Assembly (NCBI GenBank): GCA_022791775.1
Contig: JAAVZT010000017.1
Coordinates: 1-49,274 of the forward strand
Source: Bacilli bacterium
GTDB taxonomy: Bacteria > Bacillota_I > Bacilli_A > RF39 > UBA660
Length of the DNA: 49,274 bases
Direction of reading: 5' to 3'
Shown in pieces: positions 26,024 through 35,777 of the stretch (position 1 is the first letter of the stretch; each line of letters begins with the position of its first letter). Made by a program: the position numbers and the translations under genes. The notes under the pieces are model-generated. The model saw nothing but the letters and a program-made list of their open reading frames with translations. It was not told the DNA's origin and searched no databases.

Positions 26024-29000
26024 TTATTTTTTTAAAGCATTTTTTACAACTAAAGCAATAATACAAACAGTTAATGACATAATTCCTACTATAACATAGT
26101 TTAAATATGAAATATTTTTTTCTTTATTATTTTGATCGTCTTGTAATTTATTGTCATTTTCTTTCTTTGGATCTTTCGTTTCAGTTGTTGGCTTTTTATT
26201 AGGTTCTTTATCAAGTTCATTTTCATTTTCAGATTTTTCATCGCTATCTTCTTGATTTTCATTATTCATATCATTTTGATTTTGATTATTATTATTATTA
26301 TTATTTGAATAATTTGGTTTATTTAAATCAATAGGTTTATTAGAAGTTCCTGGATTTTCTGGTTTTGTTGTTGGTTCATCTGGATTTGTAGGATATTCTG
26401 GTTGACTAGGTGTATCATTTTTAAATATCCAATCTACTTTGGCTGTGGCGCTACCTTTATTTCCAGCTTGATCTATAAACTCAAAAGTAAACTCTCCATT
26501 TTCGGTAAAGGTATATTCTTTCGAACCATTATTATTGGTTATAATAATTTTTTCACTTTCATTAATTAATGTGACTGTTACGTTTAGATCCGTTTTCTCT
26601 GTTATATTATAGTTTATTTCTGCTGTTGGATCGATTTTATCTATCCAATCTACTTTCGCTGTTGCTGTCCCTTTGTTTCCAGCTTGATCCATAAATTCAA
26701 AAGTAAATTCTCCATTTTCTTCAAATGTATGAGTCGTATTTTTAATTACAACATTTTCTTCATTAAATGTAATGGTTGCTACAACATTTTGATTAGTTGG
26801 ATCTGTTGTGGAATAGGTTATGGTTCCAATTGGAGCTTCTTTATCTATCCAATTAACGCTTGCTACTGCTCTTCCCTTTTTTCCATCTTTATCAAAGAAT
26901 ATAAATGTAAATGTTCCATTTTCTTCAAAAACACGTTTATTTGAACCTTCGTTGTTACTGATTCTTACATTTTCTTCACTAAATGTAATAGTTGCCACTA
27001 CATTTTGATTAGTTAGAGAGGTTGTAGAATAAGTTATGGTTGGAATTACACTTGTTTGTTTAATATTGTTTACGATAGCTGTTGCAGTTCCTTTATTTCC
27101 CGCTTTGTCCATAAATTCAAAGGTAAATTCTCCATTTTCTTCAAAGACATATTCTTTCGAACCATTATTGTTGGTTATGATAATTTCTTCACTTTCATTA
27201 ACAAGGGTTGCTATCACATCTTCGGTTGTTAATTCTGTAATGTTATATTTGATTTCTGCAGTCGGAGCAATTTTATCTATCCAATCTACTTTAGCAAGTG
27301 CAGTTCCTTTGTTTCCAGCTTGATCTTCAAATTCGAAGATAAACTCTCCATTTTCTGTAAATGTATGAGTATTTTCTTTAATTTTTACATCTTTTTCATT
27401 AAATGTAATGGTTGCTACAACATTTTGATTAGTTGGATCTGTTGTGGAATAGGTTATAGTTCCAATAGGAGCTTCTTTATCTATCCAATCTACTTTAGCT
27501 GTATAGGTATTTGAATTGCCTGCAAGATCTTCAAATTCAAAAGTAAACTCTCCGTTTTCAGTAAAGGTATACTTTTTAGAACCTCCATTATTAGTCACTT
27601 TTATCTCTTCATTTCCTATTAATACTGCTGTTACACTTCCATTTGTTGGACTGGTGGTAGAAAAGCTTACTACAGCTTTTGGAGCTGTTCTATCTATCCA
27701 GTTTACTACGGCAGTAAAAGTTCCTCTATTTCCTGACTTATCAGAAAATTCAAACGTAAAACTACCATTTTCGGTAAAGGTATATTCTTTTGAACCATTG
27801 TTATTGTTAATTTCTACTCCATCTTTTACTTGAATTGTAGCCTTTACATTTCCTTTAGTTGGTTTCGTTGTACTATATGTTACGGTTGCTGTTGGAGCAT
27901 TTTTATTAATCCATGTTACTTCCGCTGTTGAGGTCCCTTTATTTCCAGCTTTATCTACAAATTCGAAGGTAAATTTACCACTTTCGGTAAAGGTATACTT
28001 TTTAGAGCCATTATTATTTGTAACGGTCACTTCTTCGTTTGTAATTAATGTTGCTATAACATTTTCACGGGTAACATCTTTTGTACTGTAACTGATTGTA
28101 CCTACTGGAGCTACTTTATCAATCCAATTCACTGTCGCAGTAATTGATTTTTTCTCACCTGTTTGATCCGTATATTCAAAAGTAAATTTACCATTTTGTT
28201 CAAATGTATAAGTATTTTTACCATTATTATTTGTTATGGTAATATTTTTATTTGAATTTAATGTTGCTGTAACATTTTGGTTTGTTAAAGTGGTTTTATC
28301 ATATACAATATTTACTTCTGCGGCAGTTTGGCTAATATCTTCATATAAATTGATCATGGATCCTGCTACAAAGATATTATCATATGATTCCATTACTAAT
28401 TTTACGTATTGTCCATATACAGCTTTTTTAAAGCTTACATGTTTTATGCTGTCATCTTGAGCTACATTTTCAAATCTTGCAGCTTCTTGCCAGGTTTCTC
28501 CATCTTCACTTACAAATACTTGACCATTTTTCATAAATCCATAAGTTTCTTTTGTAGAATCTAAATGCGCATAATCAAGACCTGAAAAATATCTTGGTGT
28601 ATCTGTTTTTAATGTAATATATGCTTCTTTTCCAGCTACAGAAACTGCAAAGTCTGAATGCCATTGAGTATATGGATTTGCATCTATTATGTTTGGTGCA
28701 TAATATGGTCTTTTTGAATCTTTTGATTCAGAAATAAACCCATGAACTGTTAAATGTTTGACAGGAATATATTTCATTGTATCTAGTTGATTATCTTCTG
28801 TAAATTCAAATTCTTTTGCTTCACTTGGTAAGGTTATACCAGTTGCCTTTTTTCTAACTTGTAAAATTTGATTTCCTGTTACAATTGGTTCTTCTTTCGA
28901 ATAAGAAGTCCATTTATCACTATCTTTCAATTTCCACTCTAAAGAAGATATATTTTCTAAACCAATTAATCTATTTTCTAAATCGTTTACATATGGATTT

Positions 29001-32000
29001 AATTCTAAAGGTTCAGAGGCTTTTAATGTAATGGAATAAACTTTATCCTCATCACCTAATTTAATTTTTATTCCATTTTCAGATGTTATTTTATTGATTT
29101 CTTCTAGAGAAAGAACGTGACTATGTTCTGAGCCATTAATCCATTCTTTTCCACCATCTAAAGAATATTTCCAGTTATTATCGTATTTTGAATCAACCAA
29201 TTCAATTTTGCCACCATTTTCTTCCGTAAAGGAGAAGTTTGCTACAACTTTTATTGTAGTATCTTCATAAAAATTAAATGCTCTTGCAGCAAACCAGTTT
29301 CCGTTGCTTCTATTATTCACAATTTTTATGTATTGAACTCTTTGTGGAACATCAATATCAAATGATTTAATATTTGCTATTGCGTCTTGAACGTTATTTG
29401 CATCATTCGTATAAGTCAATCCTTTTTGTTGATTTAATACAATCCAATTTTCTCCGTCTAAGCTTCCCCAAATCGTACCATCATAAATTTTACCATTTCC
29501 TCCACCAGCAGGGACAAATTCTACTGCTGAAATATTATAAGGTTGATCTAATTTTACGGTAATAAATCTTTCTGTATCGCTTCCATTCCATGCACTATGA
29601 TATCTAGTATTATAATTTGCATCTAATGCATAGATTGCATTTCCTTGTTGACTGGAACTAGTAGCTTCTGATGAAACTTCGACTAGACTTAAATGAGATA
29701 CTGGAATGTATTTTCTTTTCGCATCAATCACATCTTCCGTAAATGTATAAGAAGTACTAGTATTTGATGATAGATATGTTCCTGTCGCACCCATTCTAAC
29801 AATAACAGTTTTATCTCCAGTTAATTCTGGCTGAGCATTTTCATAGCGAGTCCATTCGTCTTCTTCTCTATATTTCCATTCTACTGAGTCCGTTGCACCT
29901 AGTAATTTATTTTCTAAATCACTTGCAAAAAATGATGCAGGTAATCCAGCAGATTCTTTAATATCAATTTTATATAAGTTTTCTTCTGAATAATTTACTC
30001 CCACGATGTGAATATATAAATCTTTTTCAGAAGTCATAGCTGCTATTTCTTCTTTTGTTAATTGTAATTTATGTTCTTCTTCTCCTGTAAAGCTTACTTC
30101 TTTGAAGTTTCCTTGTTCTTTTCCATTAATACTGTAATCCCAACGAACTCCATTTCCATCAAATCTACTTGATAAAACAATCTTTCCAGCATCTTCTCCA
30201 TCAAATGAGAAGGTAGCGATGGTAGTATCTAAATTTCCTAAGATAAAGTTTGCCATTAATTTTGTAACACCAGGTTGAAGAACTTCAGTTGAATTGTTTG
30301 GAATAGCGCTTCCTTCATTTAAAATTCTAGTTTGTAATAATGTAAATTTATATGAATTTTCAATACTAGTTAATTTAGGCTTAATTATATTAGTCATTTG
30401 ATACATTGGCAAAGGATAATATTTTAATGATTCTGCAATTTCTTTTGCAAGTTCATAATATTGTTCTTCAGTTTTACTTTCAGAAGCATTATAAGCTAAT
30501 ACTAATCCATACCATGCATTTAAGTTTAATGGTTGAATTTCTAATGCTTTTCTATACATTTCTTCTTTTTTTGCTAAATCTGTGTATGAATCTGCAAGAT
30601 AAACAAACTTTTGACTTTGTTCATATATATCAAAATGATTAACAACTTCTTGCGCTAAATGAATATATGTTCCAGTATATCCACTAGCATATGGAGCATT
30701 CGCCCATCCTAAAAGTCCTGATGATCCTGTGTATGCCCATCCACTAACATCGTTATCTATACCCCAAAAGCCTTCACCATTACTATTTTGAAAATAATTT
30801 ATGTGTGCTGCATGTCCTGGTTGTCCGACAACGGCATCAGGAAGTCCAAGAACACCTCTAATATTTGAGCCAGTCTTAGAAATACCTCCACAAACTGCAC
30901 CTGTACCAAATTTATTTCGCATGTTCATCCAAACTTTGTAAATTTTATTATCTGATGTTCCCCTTTGTATTTGTAAATTATATTCTGGTACATCCACTCC
31001 ACCTGGAATGGTAAAAATAACATCCCATAAGCCTATTCTTTGTCCTTCGTGTTTTTCATCTGGAATAGAGAATAATTCATTAAAATAATCTTTATTTTCT
31101 TCTGCGTAATAAACAGGATTTGCATAATTTGGCCATACATATGCTATATATCTATGTGGCCATAAACGAGCATCTCCCTCTTTTTTTAGTAATTCTCGTA
31201 CATATGCATTTAGCCATAATATTGATTCATCATCAATGTTATTTGACATAACATAACGCATTTCTTCTACAGTATAATTTTCGAACCATGAGTTATAATC
31301 CATACCACTTGGTCCTTCAAATAGATTATTTTTATGCATATATTTCATAATAGCGTATCTTCTAACAGAATCTGATTGATTTTTTGGAGAAGAATTATCC
31401 ATCCATAACCCAACAACACCAGCGTGAGTTAATGATAAAGATGTTACCATTCTTAGATATAAATCTCCAAGTACTGTACCATATTTGGTAACTTCAGTAT
31501 TATTAAAATCATTTTTATAGTTTCTATATAATCTAGAATACTCTTTTAAACTTTTATAATAATTATTACTACTAGGTTTACCACCTAAAATGTAATATCT
31601 TAAAGCTTTTGGATTTGACATTAAATAATCTAAAGCATTTTTATTATCTTCACTTTCATTATAAAAAGAATTTATTGTAAATTTACCTACATTTTGAACA
31701 AGTTGTCTTTTTAATAAATTAAATTCGATTTCACCAGTTAAATCCATTTGATTATTGTAAAGATTTTTGATTATTTCATCATATTCTTCTAGTGTTTTAA
31801 ACGCAGAATTGTCTTCTAAACTATTTACTAATTTTGCATCAGCATAAACAGAATGATCTGCTCCATTTCCATCAATTTGATCGGCTATTAATCTAATATA
31901 TTTTGCATTTCCTAATTCTATTTTGACAAAACTTGCCTCAGTATTTGGAAGTTTCACTTCATCATGCTTTGCTTCTCCCCAGTTTGTTCCATCTTCAGAG

Positions 32001-32419
32001 GTATAAATATAGAATCGAACTCCATCTCCTCTATTTGATGTGGTATTTAAACCTATAAAAGTAGTAAAGTATTTATAATTATAATTACTGATATCATAAG
32101 TTACTTGAGAATTTGCATGTGCCCAAATACCTTTATTAAATGAAAAGGCACTATTTTCAATTTTAAGCGTGATTTTACTGCCGTCATTTACTTCATCATA
32201 TCTAATCTGATCATATTTTGTATAAGACTGATTTTTAATATACTCTATATCAGAAAGATATATTCCTTCTTCAGCTTTACTGTTGAAATATTGATAAGTT
32301 TCTACGTCAGTATTTAAAACTTCTGTAGTATCCATAAGGAATATACTCGGAAAAGACATTATCAATGTCATAAAACTCAAAATAACTATTATAGTCATTT
32401 TTAACTTATTATTTTTCAT
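26024..32419 (-). CDS. Giant wall-associated protein: NPCBM, transglutaminase-like, two F5/8C domains, nine Ig-like repeats, C-terminal anchor
   Basis: A 2,131-residue exported protein. Order: signal peptide/anchor about 8-30; NPCBM-like carbohydrate-binding domain about 55-205 (IYTSEDGTNWGEA); a helical region; a transglutaminase-like core with Cys510 (VCGGIS), His536 (GQPGHAAHIN) and Asp555/Asp557 (IDNDVSGW); a TPR-like segment about 600-680; two discoidin (F5/8C) domains about 903-1055 and 1215-1365, each beginning KYIPV; nine Ig-like repeats 1367-2002; a Pro/Asn/Glu/Lys linker; and a transmembrane helix about 2102-2122 ending in KK. No LPXTG is seen. It probably binds host or wall glycans and may cross-link or cleave amide bonds through the Cys-His-Asp site. 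The ribosome site is AAAGGGGGA. Confidence 0.88.
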   Translation of the reverse strand: MKNNKLKMTIIVILSFMTLIMSFPSIFLMDTTEVLNTDVETYQYFNSKAEEGIYLSDIEYIKNQSYTKYDQIRYDEVNDGSKITLKIENSAFSFNKGIWAHANSQVTYDISNYNYKYFTTFIGLNTTSNRGDGVRFYIYTSEDGTNWGEAKHDEVKLPNTEASFVKIELGNAKYIRLIADQIDGNGADHSVYADAKLVNSLEDNSAFKTLEEYDEIIKNLYNNQMDLTGEIEFNLLKRQLVQNVGKFTINSFYNESEDNKNALDYLMSNPKALRYYILGGKPSSNNYYKSLKEYSRLYRNYKNDFNNTEVTKYGTVLGDLYLRMVTSLSLTHAGVVGLWMDNSSPKNQSDSVRRYAIMKYMHKNNLFEGPSGMDYNSWFENYTVEEMRYVMSNNIDDESILWLNAYVRELLKKEGDARLWPHRYIAYVWPNYANPVYYAEENKDYFNELFSIPDEKHEGQRIGLWDVIFTIPGGVDVPEYNLQIQRGTSDNKIYKVWMNMRNKFGTGAVCGGISKTGSNIRGVLGLPDAVVGQPGHAAHINYFQNSNGEGFWGIDNDVSGWAYTGSSGLLGWANAPYASGYTGTYIHLAQEVVNHFDIYEQSQKFVYLADSYTDLAKKEEMYRKALEIQPLNLNAWYGLVLAYNASESKTEEQYYELAKEIAESLKYYPLPMYQMTNIIKPKLTSIENSYKFTLLQTRILNEGSAIPNNSTEVLQPGVTKLMANFILGNLDTTIATFSFDGEDAGKIVLSSRFDGNGVRWDYSINGKEQGNFKEVSFTGEEEHKLQLTKEEIAAMTSEKDLYIHIVGVNYSEENLYKIDIKESAGLPASFFASDLENKLLGATDSVEWKYREEDEWTRYENAQPELTGDKTVIVRMGATGTYLSSNTSTSYTFTEDVIDAKRKYIPVSHLSLVEVSSEATSSSQQGNAIYALDANYNTRYHSAWNGSDTERFITVKLDQPYNISAVEFVPAGGGNGKIYDGTIWGSLDGENWIVLNQQKGLTYTNDANNVQDAIANIKSFDIDVPQRVQYIKIVNNRSNGNWFAARAFNFYEDTTIKVVANFSFTEENGGKIELVDSKYDNNWKYSLDGGKEWINGSEHSHVLSLEEINKITSENGIKIKLGDEDKVYSITLKASEPLELNPYVNDLENRLIGLENISSLEWKLKDSDKWTSYSKEEPIVTGNQILQVRKKATGITLPSEAKEFEFTEDNQLDTMKYIPVKHLTVHGFISESKDSKRPYYAPNIIDANPYTQWHSDFAVSVAGKEAYITLKTDTPRYFSGLDYAHLDSTKETYGFMKNGQVFVSEDGETWQEAARFENVAQDDSIKHVSFKKAVYGQYVKLVMESYDNIFVAGSMINLYEDISQTAAEVNIVYDKTTLTNQNVTATLNSNKNITITNNNGKNTYTFEQNGKFTFEYTDQTGEKKSITATVNWIDKVAPVGTISYSTKDVTRENVIATLITNEEVTVTNNNGSKKYTFTESGKFTFEFVDKAGNKGTSTAEVTWINKNAPTATVTYSTTKPTKGNVKATIQVKDGVEINNNNGSKEYTFTENGSFTFEFSDKSGNRGTFTAVVNWIDRTAPKAVVSFSTTSPTNGSVTAVLIGNEEIKVTNNGGSKKYTFTENGEFTFEFEDLAGNSNTYTAKVDWIDKEAPIGTITYSTTDPTNQNVVATITFNEKDVKIKENTHTFTENGEFIFEFEDQAGNKGTALAKVDWIDKIAPTAEIKYNITELTTEDVIATLVNESEEIIITNNNGSKEYVFEENGEFTFEFMDKAGNKGTATAIVNNIKQTSVIPTITYSTTSLTNQNVVATITFSEENVRISNNEGSNKRVFEENGTFTFIFFDKDGKKGRAVASVNWIDKEAPIGTITYSTTDPTNQNVVATITFNEENVVIKNTTHTFEENGEFTFEFMDQAGNKGTATAKVDWIDKIDPTAEINYNITEKTDLNVTVTLINESEKIIITNNNGSKEYTFTENGEFTFEFIDQAGNKGSATAKVDWIFKNDTPSQPEYPTNPDEPTTKPENPGTSNKPIDLNKPNYSNNNNNNNQNQNDMNNENQEDSDEKSENENELDKEPNKKPTTETKDPKKENDNKLQDDQNNKEKNISYLNYVIVGIMSLTVCIIALVVKNALKK
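26414..28321 (-). repeat. Nine tandem Ig-like repeats inside the 2,131-residue protein gene
   Basis: About 210 bp per unit, 68-73 residues each, without frame breaks. Shared core: Thr-x-x-Asn-Val-x-Ala-Thr, then NNNGSKEYTF, ENGEFTFEF, DKAGNKGTATA and VDWIDK-Ala-Pro. Units 5 and 8 are nearly identical, as are units 6 and 9 over most of their length, so a multi-unit block was duplicated recently. Such arrays usually act as stalks projecting binding domains. Long antisense frames over this region are by-products of the repeats. Confidence 0.92.
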
Positions 32420-32448
32420 AATTTTCCCCCTTTAAAATTTCGAAATAT

Positions 32449-32477
32449 ATTATAAGCATCTTTTTTCATAAAATCAA
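32449..32477 (-). promoter_or_regulatory. Promoter of the 2,131-residue surface protein gene
   Basis: On the minus strand -35 TTGATT (32472-32477), 17 bp and -10 TATAAT (32449-32454) lie 30 bp before the start codon. Confidence 0.75.
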
Positions 32478-32569
32478 GTACTTTTTACAGAACTTGTTTT
32501 TTTATTATTTTTGGTTTAAACAAAATTTGATATTATTACTTTTTTAGATACAAAAGAATAAAAATAAAT

Positions 32570-32600
32570 ATTAATCAATCTTTAGGTTAGATTGATTAAT
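32570..32600 (-). terminator. Rho-independent terminator after the 32613-34586 gene
   Basis: A perfect 12-bp stem ATTAATCAATCT/AGATTGATTAAT (32570-32581 with 32589-32600) has a 7-nt loop. The minus-strand exit reads ATTTATTTTT. Confidence 0.78.
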
Positions 32601-32612
32601 TTTGTTTATTTT

Positions 32613-34586
32613 TTAGAAGGAGGGTGTCAAAACAATACGGAAACTCCCATAATCAATGCCAGCACCTGTAGAACTATCAAATGCAAATATACCACCTTCT
32701 GTTCCATTTTTAAAATAACCTCCGCGTACAATCCATGGTTTAATTGGGTCAATAAAATAAGCTCCATTGACGTACCAACTCCCTACATGTCTTGCTAATA
32801 TTTCTTGATGAATGAAAAAGGGGCCCATTTCTTTCATAAAATCTCCTAAAATACTTCTTTTAAATTCTGAATTTGTTCCAGTTAAATATTTATCATAATA
32901 TTTTGACTCTGGAAATTTAGAGCCATTTGGAAAAGAGTTCCCATCTCCAAGTGGTCCTGCAAATCCTGAATTTAAAGTTTTACTATTACCAGAATATACT
33001 ATTCCATTTTGATTACTTAAAACTCCCATCACGTATTCTACGTCGCCACCATTCATATCATATACTCCAGTAATATTTCCTGTCGTCGATGCGAAAGAAC
33101 CAATTTCTGTATTATAGGGTTTCGTAACATCCGAAGTATTTCCGTATTTATTACATTCTCGGTTATCTCTTGTATAACCACAGCTAGGTTCTTTGACTGC
33201 AGCAAAGCCCGTTTTATATTCACTGTTATTATTTATTCGAATTCTTGATGGATATCCGTTTTTACTATGGGATAAAAATGCGACCGCTCCCCATTCGGTA
33301 TTTTTCGCCATATGACTATCTAATTTTCTTTGATAGTTATAGGAGCTAAAAAATGCTTTTGAAACATTTATATTTCGCCAACTAATTTGATTTGGCTTTA
33401 TTTCTATTCCTTCAGGATTAATCGAATTATTCGGCAAATTATTGCTCTTGCTTGTTTCAAATTTGCCAATCCAAAATCCAGTAGACGGGATACTTAAAAA
33501 TGCTGGGTGAGTCATAAAATCTCCAATTTTACAATTACCGTTCGTTCCACTTTCCATCGGTGTCGTACATTCTTTGTTCGTGGAATCTTCTGTATTATAA
33601 TCCCCAAAAAGAATTGGAATCGGATGAACTTTAGCTTCATCTTTTATTGTTAATTCATTATAATTTCCTAAATCCCATAATTGATATCGATACTTTGGAA
33701 TCCACACAAAATAAGACTCTATTTTATCCTCAGGAATTACATCCTCATATATCTCTTCTTCATTTTTTAAAATAACAGCATTGGCCCATTTTTGTTTTTC
33801 ATAACTATACCATTCTTTTTTCGTATCTGCTACATGAACTGTTCCGTCTTCATCCAAAGTAACTGGTATCAAATTATTCTTTAATACTGGGTCAGCGCCA
33901 TTTAAAATACATTCCGTATAAAGAGAAGATGTTGAAGTAAGCTCAACGTTTATATTTCCATTTAGCTGGGATGACATTACTTCATTTTGATTTTCTTTGT
34001 TTAAGAATTCTATTACTACATAATAGTATCTAGTTTTATTTTGGTTTTCCTTTCTAATTAATAACGTATCACTTCCAATTTCAATTTTTTCTTTTCCTTC
34101 AGTTAAAATTGTTTCTTGAACTAATTCTCCTAAGTTTTTTTCTTCACATTCTTCAAAGAATTTTGTATTCTGATCAGTAGTTTCTGTTTTTTTTTGACAA
34201 GCAAAATAGTTATTGGTCACAGAAATTTTTTCATCACTTTTATATACACTTACTTTTATATTATTTAATAATTCATTTTCTTTAATATTATAATGAAATT
34301 GAAAAGATGTTTTGGCACCAATATTTCCACTCGCTGTGACAGAGAAACTGGCAACTTCTTTGTGTCCAGGGTAAATATCGGTAATGTTAAATTTTCCTAC
34401 CGAATCTAGAATATTTGAGATCGTAGTAGCAGCTGGTATAAAACATGTGGTTATTTTGGAATTTTTGGCTTCTTCATTTCTTTCATCTTTCAAACTTGCC
34501 ACAAAATAAGCATAAGTTCCTACACTAAACGCAGCGAGAATTATGAATCCTATCGTTAATATCATTAGTATCGTTCTCTTTTTCAT
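32613..34586 (-). CDS. Exported protein: SipW/TasA-like N-terminus, FGE/C-type-lectin-like C-terminus (paralogue 1)
   Basis: A 657-residue protein. A hydrophobic segment (about 6-24) ends in GTYAYF, the look of SipW-type signal peptides of TasA/camelysin-like fibre proteins. Residues 30-235 form a beta-rich domain with CxxC-less cysteines. From about 240 a block shared with the 35.8-kb paralogue begins: DPVLKNNLIP, WANAVIL, SYFVWIPKYRYQ, GFWIGKFET, NTEWGAVAFLSHS, STTGNITGVYDMNGGDVEYVMG. The last 60 residues read WIVRGGYFKNG...GGIFAFDSSTG...FRIVL. These are hallmarks of the formylglycine-generating-enzyme/C-type-lectin fold, used for ligand binding or, in diversity-generating retroelements, as variable receptors. 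No reverse transcriptase is in the window. The ligand is unknown. Confidence 0.75.
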   Translation of the reverse strand: MKKRTILMILTIGFIILAAFSVGTYAYFVASLKDERNEEAKNSKITTCFIPAATTISNILDSVGKFNITDIYPGHKEVASFSVTASGNIGAKTSFQFHYNIKENELLNNIKVSVYKSDEKISVTNNYFACQKKTETTDQNTKFFEECEEKNLGELVQETILTEGKEKIEIGSDTLLIRKENQNKTRYYYVVIEFLNKENQNEVMSSQLNGNINVELTSTSSLYTECILNGADPVLKNNLIPVTLDEDGTVHVADTKKEWYSYEKQKWANAVILKNEEEIYEDVIPEDKIESYFVWIPKYRYQLWDLGNYNELTIKDEAKVHPIPILFGDYNTEDSTNKECTTPMESGTNGNCKIGDFMTHPAFLSIPSTGFWIGKFETSKSNNLPNNSINPEGIEIKPNQISWRNINVSKAFFSSYNYQRKLDSHMAKNTEWGAVAFLSHSKNGYPSRIRINNNSEYKTGFAAVKEPSCGYTRDNRECNKYGNTSDVTKPYNTEIGSFASTTGNITGVYDMNGGDVEYVMGVLSNQNGIVYSGNSKTLNSGFAGPLGDGNSFPNGSKFPESKYYDKYLTGTNSEFKRSILGDFMKEMGPFFIHQEILARHVGSWYVNGAYFIDPIKPWIVRGGYFKNGTEGGIFAFDSSTGAGIDYGSFRIVLTPSF

Positions 34587-34764
34587 ATTATCAATTCCAG
34601 TCTTATTTTTTATTATTATATTAGTAATAATATCATATTTTTTTAAATACTAAAAAAATCATATAGTAAAATCGTAAAACGTTCTAACTGAAATTTCATT
34701 TGTTTTTTATTTCTTTTTTCTTTTCTTTATTATATAATACGTTTATTTAGAAAAGAGATTTTAT

Positions 34765-35694
34765 ATGTTACCACAAGATTTTCTTAAAATTACCTATTAC
34801 CAATTTTTTCATCCCATGATATTACACCCTTTAAAAATTGTTGCATTTGGAGATTTACATTTAGGTGATAATGTTTCGCTCTCAATGACTAAGGCTCTTT
34901 TTTGCCAAATTAAAAAAGAGCAACCCGATTATATTTGTTTATTAGGTGATAATTTTGATAGTCCAAATAAAATAAAACAAGTTGAAAAGCAAAAGCAGTT
35001 TATTGATTTTATTTTATCTTTAGCAAATCTTGCTCCAGTTATGATTATTTTAGGTAGTCACGATTTTGTAGGGACTTATGCAAGTCTTGATTATTGGAAT
35101 GAATTTTGGCAAACTATTTCTCAAATAAAAGGAGTTTTTTTATTAAATAATCAAGTTTATTTCGATCATCAAATTTTATTTATGGGATACTTTGAAACTT
35201 ATGATTACTTTTTTCCTAAACATCAAAAACGGGAAGATACAGAATGTCTATACCAAGATTTAAAAAAAAGAAGGTATTTGTATGATTCTTTACCTTCTGC
35301 TCTTCCTAAATTTGCTCTTTTTCACTCTCCTGAATTTGGGAAAGATGATCGCATTATAACTTTACTTCAAAATTATGATTATATTTTAAGCGCTCACTAT
35401 CATAATGGTTGTATTCCTGCTTTTTTAGATGATATTTATCACGGTCCGCGCGGAATTATATCGCCAAAGCGGGAAATCTTTCCTAAAAACGCACGTGGTT
35501 TATCTCTTTTATCCGAAAAAACAAAATTGATTATTAATGGTGGTATTATCAAATTATCGGATTGTTCCCCCACTTATTTGCATATTTTGAATTCACTTTG
35601 TTATCCTGAATTGGATGTTATTTCTCTTACAACTGATTCTAAACAAGTGGATTCTATTGTGCGAAAAAAGATTTTTTACAAAAATAATTTTTAA
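34765..35694 (+). CDS. Calcineurin-like metallophosphoesterase
   Basis: A 309-residue enzyme with the full dinuclear-metal motif set: FGDLHLG (Asp, His), LLGDNFDSP (GDxxD class), GSHDF in place of the usual GNHD, FHSPEF, and SAHYHNG (GHxH class). The Asn-to-Ser change in the third motif alters a normally conserved residue and could affect activity. It has no cleavable signal peptide, so it is probably cytoplasmic; substrate unknown. A -10 TATAAT at 34733-34738 and an AAAAGAG ribosome site precede the ATG. It stands alone on the plus strand between two minus-strand paralogues, sharing a bidirectional terminator with the downstream one. Confidence 0.88.
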   Translation: MLPQDFLKITYYQFFHPMILHPLKIVAFGDLHLGDNVSLSMTKALFCQIKKEQPDYICLLGDNFDSPNKIKQVEKQKQFIDFILSLANLAPVMIILGSHDFVGTYASLDYWNEFWQTISQIKGVFLLNNQVYFDHQILFMGYFETYDYFFPKHQKREDTECLYQDLKKRRYLYDSLPSALPKFALFHSPEFGKDDRIITLLQNYDYILSAHYHNGCIPAFLDDIYHGPRGIISPKREIFPKNARGLSLLSEKTKLIINGGIIKLSDCSPTYLHILNSLCYPELDVISLTTDSKQVDSIVRKKIFYKNNF

Positions 35695-35707
35695 AGTACT
35701 ATCACAA

Positions 35708-35748
35708 TAAAAAAAACTTTTACTCTATTTCTAGTGTAAAGTTTTTTT
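35708..35748. terminator. Bidirectional terminator between the phosphoesterase and paralogue 2
   Basis: AAAAAACTTTTAC and GTAAAGTTTTTTT flank a loop of about 12 nt, with one bulged base. U-runs are present on both strands. A degenerate copy of this element occurs at 37.52-37.57 kb. Confidence 0.78.
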
Positions 35749-35777
35749 GATTTACTTAGATTTATTGATATTAATTT

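Noticed and set aside
26684-27833. Series of long plus-strand frames opposite the Ig-like repeats
   Set aside because: They are antisense by-products of a repetitive minus-strand gene and have no ribosome sites or recognisable products.
26414-28321. Regular repeats that might suggest a CRISPR array
   Set aside because: The units are ~210 bp, in frame and encode Ig-like domains. There are no short identical repeats with unique spacers and no cas genes.
16831-32419. Sortase-anchored (LPXTG) giant proteins
   Set aside because: No LPXTG-like motif was seen at either C-terminus. One protein is held by an internal helix pair and the other by a C-terminal helix ending in KK.
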